A stretch of 64,000 nucleotides of DNA from Arthrobacter_B citreus (GTDB taxonomy: Bacteria; Actinomycetota; Actinomycetes; Actinomycetales; Micrococcaceae), in assembly GCF_042429235.1 (NCBI RefSeq), contig NZ_JBHMBA010000008.1; one strand, given 5' to 3'. The position numbers and the translations under genes are program-made. Shown here piece after piece: positions 43,658 to 52,297 of this stretch. Below the pieces are notes generated by a model that ran no database searches, was not told the DNA's origin, and saw only the letters and a list, made by a program, of their open reading frames with translations. How positions within the stretch are numbered: the stretch's first letter is position 1; each line of letters opens with the position of its first letter.

Positions 43658-44320
43658 ATGTCCCGTGCCTCGATTCACCTTGTCCGCCATGGAGAAGTTT
43701 TCAACCCGAACGGCGTGCTCTACGGGCGCCTGCCGGAGTTCCATTTGTCCGAACTGGGGCAGGAAATGGCCCGCCGCGTCGCCGGTCATTTTGAAGACCG
43801 GAAGAACGACGGCGCCAAGCTGGTGCACCTGGTCGCGTCGCCGCTGACCCGGGCACAGGAGACCGCTGCGCCGATCGCTGCCGCCCTGGACCTGGAGATC
43901 ACCACCGACGAACGCATCCTGGAAGCGACCAACCGGTTCGAGGGCCTGTCCGGTGTCACCAGCAGGCTGCGCAACCCGCGGTACTGGCCGCTGATGTACA
44001 ACCCGCTGAAGCCGTCGTGGGGAGAGCCCTACGCTGAGCAGGTGGAGCGTGTCATGGCGGCGGTGCAGGATGCCCGTCTGCAGGCACTGGAGCTCGGCGG
44101 AGACAAGGCCGAGGCCGTATTGGTGAGCCACCAGCTGCCCATTTGGGTGACCCGCCTGGCCGCCGAGGGCCGCAAGCTGTGGCATGACCCCCGCAACCGC
44201 CAGTGCACGCTGACCTCCGTCACCACGCTGGATTTCGACGGTGACACCCTGATCGGCGTCCGCTATGCGGAGCCCTCAGCGGACCTGCTGCCCGGTGCTG
44301 CGAATATTCCGGGAGCATAA
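43658..44320 (+). CDS. Histidine phosphatase (phosphoglycerate mutase-like)
   Basis: A 220-residue phosphohistidine phosphatase with the RHGE motif (IHLVRHGEVFNP) near the N-terminus and partner VLVSHQLPIWV. It starts the cytochrome c maturation cluster, as in many actinobacteria, where a PGM-like gene precedes ResA. Its substrate is unknown. ATG 43658 is taken because upstream frame sequence is not conserved and falls in the promoter of the divergent yceI. Confidence 0.88.
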   Translation: MSRASIHLVRHGEVFNPNGVLYGRLPEFHLSELGQEMARRVAGHFEDRKNDGAKLVHLVASPLTRAQETAAPIAAALDLEITTDERILEATNRFEGLSGVTSRLRNPRYWPLMYNPLKPSWGEPYAEQVERVMAAVQDARLQALELGGDKAEAVLVSHQLPIWVTRLAAEGRKLWHDPRNRQCTLTSVTTLDFDGDTLIGVRYAEPSADLLPGAANIPGA

Positions 44321-44377
44321 TAGAATTACTACGCGTTGTAGAAGTGGCAGCCCCGCCGCGATGAAAGCTGGAAATAC

Positions 44378-45013
44378 TTGAAGAATCCTCAGAGCACTCC
44401 CCAGCCGGATGCCTTGCGCCGCCGCTCCTTCCTGAAGTTCGGCGCCGGGCTGGCCCTTGGCGTGCCCTTGGTCGCCGCCGCGGCGGGATGCGCCGTGGAG
44501 GATCCGCTGGCAGCCCAGGCCAAGGCGGGGGACAACAAGAATTACATTGCCGGCGACGGCTCCGTTACCGAGTACGCCGCCGGACAGCGCGGCGAGCCGG
44601 TGGAATTCACCGGCACGCTCTTTGACGGGACGGCCGTTCCGTCCTCGGACTTCACCGGCGACGTGGTGGTCCTGAACTTTTGGTACGCCGCCTGCGCGCC
44701 ATGCCGCAAGGAAGCCCCCGACCTGGTGGAGCTGCACGGGATGTTCGAACCCGACGGCGCCCGCTTCTACGGCGTGAACATCCGCGATGAGCGCAGCACC
44801 GCCGAAGCCTTTGAGCGGTCCTTCGGCGTCGATTACCCCAGCTTCGAGGACAAGGACGGCGGAATCCTGCTGGCCATGACGCAGTTCGTGCCCCCGTCGG
44901 CCGTTCCCACCACCCTGGTCCTGGACCGCGAGGGACGTGTTGCCGCCCGCATCCTCGGCCTGGCGGACAAGAGCACCCTGAAAGCCCTGATCTCCGACAC
45001 GCTGGCAGCATAG
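44378..45013 (+). CDS. resA: ResA/TlpA-like thiol-disulfide lipoprotein
   Basis: A 211-residue exported thioredoxin. The TTG start leads into RRRSFLKFGAGLALG with a twin-arginine-like and lipobox-like end (VAAAAGCAVED). The active site is Cys106-Ala-Pro-Cys109 in WYAACAPCRKEAP, and the cis-Pro loop is PSAVPTTLVLD. It keeps apocytochrome c cysteines reduced for heme attachment, fed by CcdA next door. A TAGAAT box lies at 44320-44325. Confidence 0.92.
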   Translation: MKNPQSTPQPDALRRRSFLKFGAGLALGVPLVAAAAGCAVEDPLAAQAKAGDNKNYIAGDGSVTEYAAGQRGEPVEFTGTLFDGTAVPSSDFTGDVVVLNFWYAACAPCRKEAPDLVELHGMFEPDGARFYGVNIRDERSTAEAFERSFGVDYPSFEDKDGGILLAMTQFVPPSAVPTTLVLDREGRVAARILGLADKSTLKALISDTLAA

Positions 45014-45018
45014 CCGGC

Positions 45019-45831
45019 ATGCTTCTTTCCGCCGTAACTGCCCCATCCGCCGTTGTCCCCGCGGCAGCCCTGCCGGCAGCCAACGTGTTTGCCGAGACCA
45101 TCCTGAACGGGTCCATGCTGCTGGCCATCCCCGTGGCAGCCCTGGCCGGGCTCGTGTCCTTCCTGTCTCCGTGCGTGCTGCCGCTGGTTCCGGGCTACCT
45201 GGGCTATGTCACCGGGCTCACGGGCGTGGACCTGCAGAAGCAGCGCCGTGGACGGATGTTCGCCGGCATCGGACTGTTCGTCCTGGGGTTCTCCGCGGTC
45301 TTTGTCATCATCGGCGCCGGCGTCGGACAGCTTGGCGGCTGGCTGCGGGGGTCGGAGCAGGCCTGGATCACGCAAGCCCTTGGCGCCGCCATCATCGTGC
45401 TGGGCATCGTCTTCATGGGCGGGCTGAGCTGGTTCCAGCGGGACCGGAAGATCAGCGCACGCCCGCCGGCCGGACTGTGGGGTGCGCCGCTGCTGGGCAT
45501 CACCTTCGGACTGGGGTGGGCGCCGTGCCTGGGGCCGACCCTGTCCGCCGTGCAGCTGCTCTCTTTCTCCGGCGACGACGCCAGCGCCGCCAAAGGCGCG
45601 TTCCTGACCTTCATCTACTGTCTCGGCCTGGGGCTTCCGTTCCTGCTGATTGCACTGGGCTTCCGGCGCGGCATGGGCGCACTGGGTGTCTTCCGCCGGC
45701 ACCGTCTCGCCCTGCAGCGCTTCGGCGGCGGCATGCTGATTGTTTTGGGTGTCCTGATGCTCACAGGAGTCTGGAACATCTGGATCAACCATCTCCAAGG
45801 TTGGTTGGATAGTGTGACCCTGCCGATCTGA
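45019..45831 (+). CDS. ccdA: CcdA-like cytochrome c biogenesis membrane protein
   Basis: A 270-residue, six-helix thiol transporter that passes electrons from cytoplasmic thioredoxin to ResA. Redox cysteines are in SFLSPCVLPLVPGYLGYVTG and GLGWAPCLGPTLSAV. It starts five bases after the resA stop. Confidence 0.94.
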   Translation: MLLSAVTAPSAVVPAAALPAANVFAETILNGSMLLAIPVAALAGLVSFLSPCVLPLVPGYLGYVTGLTGVDLQKQRRGRMFAGIGLFVLGFSAVFVIIGAGVGQLGGWLRGSEQAWITQALGAAIIVLGIVFMGGLSWFQRDRKISARPPAGLWGAPLLGITFGLGWAPCLGPTLSAVQLLSFSGDDASAAKGAFLTFIYCLGLGLPFLLIALGFRRGMGALGVFRRHRLALQRFGGGMLIVLGVLMLTGVWNIWINHLQGWLDSVTLPI

Positions 45832-45900
45832 TGAGCTTTTTCCCCGAGCCAGCCACGGCTCCCGTCCAGCAAGAACCCTCCAAAGAACTATGAGAACCAG

Positions 45901-47736
45901 TTGAACCGTGAACCGGATGTTTTGACCGAAGCCGAGAAAAACGGCGGCAGCACCTCCGCCGCGCCCGGGAAGGGCGGCAAGGGCGGCAAAACCGGCAAAA
46001 CCGGCGGCCGCAACGGAGATGTCCAGCTGCCTTCGCTTGGTCCGCTGGGCCTGCTGCGCTGGGCCTGGACCCAGCTGACCAGCATGCGCACGGCGCTGCT
46101 GCTGCTCCTGCTGCTGGCCGTGGCTGCCGTGCCGGGATCGCTGTTTCCGCAGCGGCCGGCCAACCCCGCCGTCGTCACCCAGTATCTGGAGGACAACCCG
46201 GACACCGGCCCCTGGCTTGACCGCTTCCAGCTCTTTGACGTGTATTCCTCAGTCTGGTTCTCGGCGATTTACCTGCTGCTGTTCATCTCCCTGATCGGCT
46301 GCGTCATTCCCCGGGCCAAAGCCCACTACCGGGCCATGCGGTCCAAGCCTCCACGCACCCCCAAGCGGCTGTCCCGGCTGCCCGAATACGGCACGCTGGC
46401 CATTCCGGCGTCTTCGGGACTCACCGCCGGTTCCGCCGTCGAACAGGCGGCGCAGCTGCTGCGCAAGCGCGGCTACCGGGTGGACGTCCGCGATCTCGAC
46501 GGCGACCGTCCCTCAGTTGGCGCGGAACGCGGCTTCGCCAAGGAAGTGGGAAACCTGGTGTTCCACACGGCCCTGATCGGGGTTCTGGTCTGCATCGCGG
46601 TTGGCGGACTGTTTGGCTACAGCGGGCAGAAGATCGTGGTGGAGGGGGAGTCCTTCGTCAACACCTTGGTAGGCTACGACTCCTTCACTCCCGGCACCAG
46701 CTTCACTGAAGATCAGCTGGCCCCCTACTCGCTCACGCTGGACAAGTTTGATGTCCAGTTCGACCGCGAATCGCAGACCCACTACGGCCAGCCGCTGGAC
46801 TTTGCCGCCACCATGACGGTCAAGGACAGCCCGGACGCTGAAGAACACACCGAAACCCTGAAGGTCAACGCGCCGCTGACCATCGGCGGCAGCCGGGTCT
46901 ACCTGGTGGGCAACGGTTACGCCCCCGTGGTCACGGTGCGCGACGGCGAGGGCAACATTGCGCTGCAGGGTCCTGTTGTCTCAGTCCCCAGCGACGGCAT
47001 GTACACCTCCCTGCTGGTGATCAAAGCTCCGGATGCCAAGCCGGACCAGCTCGGCTTCGTGGGCTTCTTCCTGCCCACCGCCATGCTCGATGACCAGGAC
47101 GTGTCCTACTCCGGTGATCCGGACCCCTTCAACCCGCAGCTGAACCTGAACGCCTACTACGGGGATCTGGGACTGGACGAAGGCGTGCCGAGCAACGTTT
47201 ACGTGCTCGACACCGAAAACCTGACGGAAATCAACAGCCGCAACCTGGATGAAGGCGGCATCGTGCTGGGCGCGAACCAGACGTACGAGCTGCCCGAGGG
47301 CAAGGGCTCCATCTCCTTTGACGGCATCAAGCGGTACGCCGCACTGGACATCCACTACGATCCGGCCAAGATCTGGGTCCTCGGCTTCGCCACCCTGTCG
47401 CTGACCGGCCTGGCCGCTTCCCTGTTCCTGGCCCGGCGCCGCGTCTGGGTCCGCAGCGGCACGCACGCCGACGGCCGCATCATGGTCGAATACGGGCTGC
47501 TGGCCCGCGGCGAAGACCAGCGGCTGTCCAGCGAGGCTGCAGCCATCCGAACCCTGCTGGAAAAGCAGTGGTTGGCGGGCGGCAACACAGTGGAGGACAA
47601 TGGCGCCGGGGGCTCATCCGCGCCGGAGTCCGGCGACGACAGCACAGAGCACAGCACAAACCGGCCAACTAAGCCCGGAGCATCAGCGGTGGACAGCGAA
47701 GCCGCTCAGGAGAAGGAAACAGGTAAGGACTCGTAA
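45901..47736 (+). CDS. resB: ResB-like cytochrome c biogenesis protein
   Basis: A 611-residue System II component that works with CcsB as cytochrome c synthetase. Helices near 55-75 (SMRTALLLLLLLAVAAVPGS), 118-138, 215-235 and 485-505 surround a large external domain. The motif GSLFPQRPANP after helix 1 is typical. The head is Gly/Lys-rich. TTG start; a one-base overlap joins it to ccsB. Confidence 0.92.
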   Translation: MNREPDVLTEAEKNGGSTSAAPGKGGKGGKTGKTGGRNGDVQLPSLGPLGLLRWAWTQLTSMRTALLLLLLLAVAAVPGSLFPQRPANPAVVTQYLEDNPDTGPWLDRFQLFDVYSSVWFSAIYLLLFISLIGCVIPRAKAHYRAMRSKPPRTPKRLSRLPEYGTLAIPASSGLTAGSAVEQAAQLLRKRGYRVDVRDLDGDRPSVGAERGFAKEVGNLVFHTALIGVLVCIAVGGLFGYSGQKIVVEGESFVNTLVGYDSFTPGTSFTEDQLAPYSLTLDKFDVQFDRESQTHYGQPLDFAATMTVKDSPDAEEHTETLKVNAPLTIGGSRVYLVGNGYAPVVTVRDGEGNIALQGPVVSVPSDGMYTSLLVIKAPDAKPDQLGFVGFFLPTAMLDDQDVSYSGDPDPFNPQLNLNAYYGDLGLDEGVPSNVYVLDTENLTEINSRNLDEGGIVLGANQTYELPEGKGSISFDGIKRYAALDIHYDPAKIWVLGFATLSLTGLAASLFLARRRVWVRSGTHADGRIMVEYGLLARGEDQRLSSEAAAIRTLLEKQWLAGGNTVEDNGAGGSSAPESGDDSTEHSTNRPTKPGASAVDSEAAQEKETGKDS

Positions 47737-48839
47737 TGCCAGACATGCCCTCCATCGACTACACACTCGCTGAGTACAGCGAGCTGTTCATGCTGCTGGC
47801 AGCGTTCGCCTACACGGTGGCGTTCCTGGCCTTCACCTGGGACCTCGCACAGAGCAGCAGGACCATCAAGGCAGTCGAGAGCAGGCTGACGCAGCCCGAC
47901 GCCGCGGCCGCCGCCAAGACCGCAGCACTTTCCGGCGCTTCCGCCCGCACCTCCGGCTCCGGACGACCCGGGGGACCGGCTTCCGACAGCTACCTGGCTG
48001 ACGGCAACGTCCGCGGCTGGGACGCCGACGGGAAACCCGCGGCGCAGACGGCGGACGCCTCCATGGGCTACGTCGGTGCGGGCCGGAACACCGCCCGCGT
48101 GGCCGTTGCGCTGACCGTCCTGGGCGCCCTGATCCATGCCGCCGCCGTCATCACCCGCGGCCTGGCCGCACACCGGGTGCCCTGGGGCAACATGTACGAG
48201 TTCTGCACCACCGGTGCGCTGGTGGTTGCGGTGGTCTTCCTGCTGGTCCTGCTCAAGCGCGACCTGCGCTTCCTCGGCACATTTGTCCTCGGACTGGTGC
48301 TCATCATGATGATGGTTGCCACCATCGGCTTCCCGACGCCGGTGGCCCACCTCATCCCGGCCCTGCAGAGCTACTGGCTCATCATCCATGTGTCAGTGGC
48401 CGTCATCGCTTCCGCACTCTTTACCCTCACCTTCGCCATGTCCGTGCTGCAGCTCCTCCAGGCTGACCGCGAGACCAAGATCCGCGCCGGCGGAACCTCC
48501 AAGCTGGGCTTCCTGCGGATCGTGCCCTCCGCGCAGAGCCTGGAGAACTTCTCCTACCGGATCAACGCCGTCGCCTTTGTGCTGTGGACCTTCACCCTGA
48601 TGGCGGGATCGGTCTGGGCCGAGCAGGCCTGGGGCCGGTACTGGGGCTGGGACACCAAGGAAGTGTGGACCTTCGTGATCTGGGTGGTTTACGCCGGCTA
48701 CCTGCACGCGCGTGCAACCCGCGGCTGGACCGGTACCCGCGCCGCATGGCTGTCCATCGTCGGCTACCTGTGCGTGGTCTTCAACTTCACCATCGTGAAC
48801 GTGTACTTCGCCGGGCTGCACAGCTACTCCGGCGTCTAA
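47736..48839 (+). CDS. ccsB: CcsB/CcsA-like cytochrome c heme lyase subunit
   Basis: A 367-residue membrane protein with the heme-handling WWD-type domain WGRYWGWDTKEVWTFVIW and conserved histidines (VPWGNMYEF, LIIHVSVAVIA, YLHARATRGW). It brings heme outside and attaches it to apocytochromes with ResB. A linker of about 60 residues after the first helix is Ala/Gly-rich. A strong terminator follows, ending the resA-ccdA-resB-ccsB unit. Confidence 0.95.
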   Translation: MPDMPSIDYTLAEYSELFMLLAAFAYTVAFLAFTWDLAQSSRTIKAVESRLTQPDAAAAAKTAALSGASARTSGSGRPGGPASDSYLADGNVRGWDADGKPAAQTADASMGYVGAGRNTARVAVALTVLGALIHAAAVITRGLAAHRVPWGNMYEFCTTGALVVAVVFLLVLLKRDLRFLGTFVLGLVLIMMMVATIGFPTPVAHLIPALQSYWLIIHVSVAVIASALFTLTFAMSVLQLLQADRETKIRAGGTSKLGFLRIVPSAQSLENFSYRINAVAFVLWTFTLMAGSVWAEQAWGRYWGWDTKEVWTFVIWVVYAGYLHARATRGWTGTRAAWLSIVGYLCVVFNFTIVNVYFAGLHSYSGV

Positions 48840-48894
48840 GGGCTCCTGTACGCCGGCTGGATCCCCTGCCCCGGCGGACAGCGACCGCAACTCC

Positions 48895-48930
48895 AAACCC
48901 GCCTTCCGGTTCGCCGGGAGGCGGGTTTTT
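48895..48930 (+). terminator. Terminator of the cytochrome c maturation operon
   Basis: AAACCCGCCT at 48895-48904 pairs with AGGCGGGTTT at 48919-48928, with an inner CCGG-ttcg-CCGG, ending in a T-run. Confidence 0.9.
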
Positions 48931-48961
48931 GCTGTGCCCGCCCGCTGGGCCGGAGGCGCTC

Positions 48962-49167
48962 CCGCATAGGTTCTCACTCTTTGGGGCTGGTGTGACTGGT
49001 GTGGCAACTCGCGTCACGGGAGTGCTCACAGGATGGGAACCAGTGCGCCGGGAGGGGCCGGGGGGGGGCGGAGGCCCCGCATAGGTTCCCACTCTTTGGG
49101 GCTGGTGTGACTGGTGTGGCAACTCGCGTCACGGGAGTGCTCACAGGATGGGAACCAGTGCGCCGGG
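48962..49167. repeat. Duplicated 91-base palindromic intergenic element
   Basis: Two copies, 48962-49052 and 49077-49167, 115 bases apart and identical except one C/T. Copy 2 is bounded by GGTTCCCA at 49084-49091 and TGGGAACC at 49149-49156, with nested CACTC/GAGTG and GTGAC/GTCAC pairs, so each copy can fold into a long hairpin. In copy 1 the one change keeps a G-U pair. The two lie in the 473-base gap between ccsB and the next gene; no coding potential was seen there. Confidence 0.85.
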
Positions 49168-49243
49168 TGCGACCGGGAGCGGAAACAGCCGACAGCAGTC
49201 TGCCACCGGGGAGGGGCACGGGGGAGGGGGGAGCGCCGCCACA

Positions 49244-49283
49244 ACAAAGGAACCCGCCCCCGGATGGCCGGGCGCGGGTTCCT
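49244..49283 (-). terminator. Terminator of the PLDc_N-like gene
   Basis: AGGAACCCGC at 49248-49257 pairs with GCGGGTTCCT at 49274-49283 with an inner CCGG pair; on the minus strand it is followed by TTGTTG. Confidence 0.8.
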
Positions 49284-49312
49284 CTGGAAATCGAAGGGAA
49301 CGAAAGCGGTTC

Positions 49313-49693
49313 CTACGAGGCGCTGGGCTTTTCGTCGTCGTTCTTATGCCCGGCCTGCTTCTCGCGTTCGCGCAGCTCTGCCTCGCGGCGCTTGAGCTCG
49401 GCTTCCTTCTGCTGCTGGCGGCGCCGGATTTCCAGATTGCGCAGGAACTCGGGATCATCGTCCGGGGCGGTGGGATGCCGGGGAGCGCGGTTCTTCGGCG
49501 CCGGGCCGCTCTTGGGCCGGCCGAAAAGGAACCACAGCAGGGCTCCGAGCACCGGCAGGAGCACAATCGTGAAGAGCCAGGCGGTCTTGGAGATGCTGCG
49601 CACCTCCTGTGCCCGCGACATGACGCAGTCGATGATGGCATAAATAATGACAGCGGCGACAATGATGACACCGAAAAGCACGAGGCGAGGCAT
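49313..49693 (-). CDS. PLD nuclease N-terminal domain membrane protein
   Basis: A 126-residue protein with two membrane helices (LVLFGVIIVAAVIIYAIIDCV and TAWLFTIVLLPVLGALLWFLFG), the small domain found at the start of cardiolipin synthases but here alone. A charged coiled-coil tail follows (about 80-120, rich in Arg, Glu, Gln, Lys). It is common beside menaquinone genes in actinobacteria; its role is not established. Confidence 0.88.
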   Translation of the reverse strand: MPRLVLFGVIIVAAVIIYAIIDCVMSRAQEVRSISKTAWLFTIVLLPVLGALLWFLFGRPKSGPAPKNRAPRHPTAPDDDPEFLRNLEIRRRQQQKEAELKRREAELREREKQAGHKNDDEKPSAS

Positions 49694-49802
49694 GACTCAA
49701 TTGTAGTGGAGCAGGACACAGCTGTGTCTTCCCGGTCCGGACCGGGCGGGTCGGTTCGGCGTCAGGTGCCGGCCCGAAGACGCCGAACGAGCAGTTTGCA
49801 AC

Positions 49803-49808
49803 TAGAAT
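49803..49808 (+). promoter_or_regulatory. -10 box of the DUF4229 gene (leaderless type)
   Basis: TAGAAT with six bases to the GTG at 49815. Confidence 0.5.
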
Positions 49809-49814
49809 GGCCCT

Positions 49815-50123
49815 GTGGCTTTCTGGAAATTTACCGCTCTCCGCCTTGGTTTGGTGGCCCTCTTCTTCGCTGCATGTGTATGGCTGGGCCTGGGCCTGGT
49901 GCTCTCGGCGATCATCGGTGCCGTGCTCGCATGGTGCGTGACCTACCTGTTTTTCCGCGGGATGCGCGACGCCGCGGCCCGCAGCGTGCAGCAGCGCTTC
50001 CACGCCGATGCACCGCCCTCTCGAAACCGGGCGGAGCTGGATGACGCCGGAGCCGAGGACGGCCTGCTCGATGCCCATCCGGACGTGCGGATCGACAACG
50101 ACCGCAAGCCGCCCCGGAAGTAG
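49815..50123 (+). CDS. DUF4229-type small membrane protein
   Basis: A 102-residue protein with two helices (LRLGLVALFFAACVWLGL and VLSAIIGAVLAWCVTYLFF) then a soluble acidic tail. The layout fits DUF4229. No function is known. It converges on menA. Confidence 0.82.
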   Translation: MAFWKFTALRLGLVALFFAACVWLGLGLVLSAIIGAVLAWCVTYLFFRGMRDAAARSVQQRFHADAPPSRNRAELDDAGAEDGLLDAHPDVRIDNDRKPPRK

Positions 50124-50180
50124 GAGCGTGAAGCCCGGGGTGGGCTGCCTGCAGCCCTAGGCGGGCAGCAGCCGGCAGCC

Positions 50181-51065
50181 CTAGGCGAGCAGCCGGGTCA
50201 GCACCAGTCCGAGGCTGTACAGCATGGCGAAGCCCATGTTGATGAGCCCGGTCTGCTGCAGGACCGGGATCAGGCTGCGGCGCTTTTTCCCCTTCAGCAT
50301 GAGCCAGCTCGGCATCAGGCACACCGGGATGAGCAGCAGCACCAGCAGGACCCAGGGGTAATCCGCGGCGATGAACAGCGGCAGCAGGATGGCCAGCGCC
50401 AGCATCATCACGTAGCTGATCCGGGCGGCTTCATCGCCCAGCCGAACGGCCAGGGTGCGCTTGCCGGCTTCGCGGTCGGTGGGGATGTCCCGCACGTTGT
50501 TGGCCATCAGCAGGGCCATGGCAATCAGCCCGGTCCCGATGGCGCCGAGCACTGCCGGAAGGCTGATCTGGCCGGCCTGGGTGTAAGTGGTGCCCAGGGT
50601 GGCCACGAGGCCGAAGAACACAAACACGAAGACGTCGCCCAGGCCCATGTAGCCGTAGGGGTTCCGGCCGCCGGTGTAGCCCCACGCAGCGGCCACGCAG
50701 CCGATGCCCACCAGGATCAGGAACCAGGTGGAGGAGAGAATGATCAGTGCCAGGCCGGCAATCATCGCCGCGCCGAAGCATGCGAAAGCCGCATATTTGA
50801 CCTGCTTCGGGGCGGCCGCGCCGGACCCGGTCAGCCGCAGCGGGCCCACGCGGTTGTCATCGGTGCCCCGGATGCCGTCGGAGTAGTCATTGGCGTAGTT
50901 CACGCCCACTTGCAGCAGCACGGCCACCAGGGCTGCCAGCACGGCGTTCAGGGGCTTAAAGGAACCCAGGTCGTATGCCGCCGCCGTACCGATAATGACG
51001 GGCGCCACCGCCATCGGCAGTGTGCGGGGGCGGGCTCCTTCTAACCACTGCGCGGCTGTAGCCAC
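50181..51065 (-). CDS. menA: 1,4-dihydroxy-2-naphthoate polyprenyltransferase
   Basis: A 294-residue UbiA-type membrane enzyme attaching the isoprenoid chain in menaquinone synthesis. The first Asp-rich motif NYANDYSDGIRGTD and the second (NNVRDIPTDREAGKRTLAVR) are both present, with about eight helices. GTG 51065 is preferred over TTG 51071 because AAAGGA is spaced better. The bases just past its stop repeat its last codons (50140-50190), a small tandem duplication. Confidence 0.95.
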   Translation of the reverse strand: MATAAQWLEGARPRTLPMAVAPVIIGTAAAYDLGSFKPLNAVLAALVAVLLQVGVNYANDYSDGIRGTDDNRVGPLRLTGSGAAAPKQVKYAAFACFGAAMIAGLALIILSSTWFLILVGIGCVAAAWGYTGGRNPYGYMGLGDVFVFVFFGLVATLGTTYTQAGQISLPAVLGAIGTGLIAMALLMANNVRDIPTDREAGKRTLAVRLGDEAARISYVMMLALAILLPLFIAADYPWVLLVLLLIPVCLMPSWLMLKGKKRRSLIPVLQQTGLINMGFAMLYSLGLVLTRLLA

Positions 51066-51145
51066 AATCAACGTCCTTTTGCTTGAGTGATGTTCAACGT
51101 TCTATTCTTCCGCAGCCTTCGAGCCCGGAAGACCCCCGGCGGGAT

Positions 51146-52288
51146 TCAGGGATGCGTGTGTCCGGCTGCGGCCAGCAACTGGCGCAGGCCCATCCGGTCG
51201 GTCTTGCCGTTGGGCAGCAGGGGCAACGCCTCCAGCAGGAGCACCACCTTGGGCACGGCTGGCCGCCCGAGCGACGAGCGCACTGCGGCCTTCACCTTTT
51301 CCGGATCCACCGAGCCGACGACGGCGGCGCCCACCAGGTGGCCCCACTCGGGGCTCTCCAGGCCAAGGACAATGGCCTCGGAAACCTCGGGCAGCTGCTC
51401 GATGGCGGCCGAAACCGCGGCGGCGGACACCTTGATGCCGCCGGTGACGATCACGTCATCGAGCCGGCCGGACACCGTCACCCGTCCGTTCTCCACGGAG
51501 CCGGCGTCATCGGTGCGGTACCAGCGTTTTCCTGAGTTGAAGCGGAACCGTTCCGCGGTCAGCTCCGGCTGGCCCATGTAGCCCTCGGCCAGGACATCTC
51601 CGGCGATCCACAGCGCACCGGATTCCACCTGCACGTCCACGCCCGGAAGCGGCACGCCGTCGTACACGCAGCCGCCGCAGGTTTCGCTCATCCCGTAGGT
51701 GGTGACAACGTTCAGGCCCTGGGCCGCGGCCTCGGCCAGCAGCCCCGGCCCGGCCGGGGCTCCGCCGAGCAGAATGGCGTTGAAGCGCCGGAGCACGCGC
51801 AGTGTCTCGGGCTCCGGATTGGTCAGCAGCCGGTGCAGCTGGGTGGGAACCAGTGACGTGAAGCGGTTCCGGTCCGTCATATCGGCAGCGGCGGCGGTGA
51901 ACCGTGCTGCGCTGAATGATCCGGAGGTGTCCATGAAGACCGGGTGGGTGCCTGCGTACAGGGACCGGATGAGCACCTGGACGCCGGCAATGTAGTGCGC
52001 CGGCAGCGCCATCAGCCACTGGCCGTCCGCCCGCAGCGCCATGGCGGTGGCCATGGAGGACGCGGCGAGGGCATCGGTGGTGAGCATGGTCTGCTTGGGG
52101 GCGCCCGTGGACCCCGAAGTGCTGATGACCAGGGCTATGTCATCGTTGGGCAGCTCACCGGAAAAGGTTTGGCCCGGGTTCGCGTGCGGGGCGACGGCGG
52201 GGCCTTCGCCGGCAAGGGCGGCGGCAAGCGGAGCCAGCAGCGTTTCGGCATTAAATCCGGCGGGAGTGTGGACGGTCAGCAGTTCCAT
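51146..52288 (-). CDS. menE: o-succinylbenzoate-CoA ligase
   Basis: A 380-residue ANL ligase, short as MenE proteins often are. AMP-binding motif VISTSGSTGAPKQTMLT, aromatic-binding ATTYGMSETCGGCVYDG, hinge VSGRLDDVIVTGGIKVS and catalytic LPNGKTDR near the C-terminus. It activates o-succinylbenzoate before ring closure by MenB, whose gene lies nine bases upstream. Confidence 0.93.
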   Translation of the reverse strand: MELLTVHTPAGFNAETLLAPLAAALAGEGPAVAPHANPGQTFSGELPNDDIALVISTSGSTGAPKQTMLTTDALAASSMATAMALRADGQWLMALPAHYIAGVQVLIRSLYAGTHPVFMDTSGSFSAARFTAAAADMTDRNRFTSLVPTQLHRLLTNPEPETLRVLRRFNAILLGGAPAGPGLLAEAAAQGLNVVTTYGMSETCGGCVYDGVPLPGVDVQVESGALWIAGDVLAEGYMGQPELTAERFRFNSGKRWYRTDDAGSVENGRVTVSGRLDDVIVTGGIKVSAAAVSAAIEQLPEVSEAIVLGLESPEWGHLVGAAVVGSVDPEKVKAAVRSSLGRPAVPKVVLLLEALPLLPNGKTDRMGLRQLLAAAGHTHP

Positions 52289-52297
52289 GGCGGCGGC

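Noticed and set aside
48962..49167. CRISPR-like array
   Set aside because: Only two long copies with a short GC-rich linker, inverted-repeat ends and no cas genes; does not fit CRISPR spacing.
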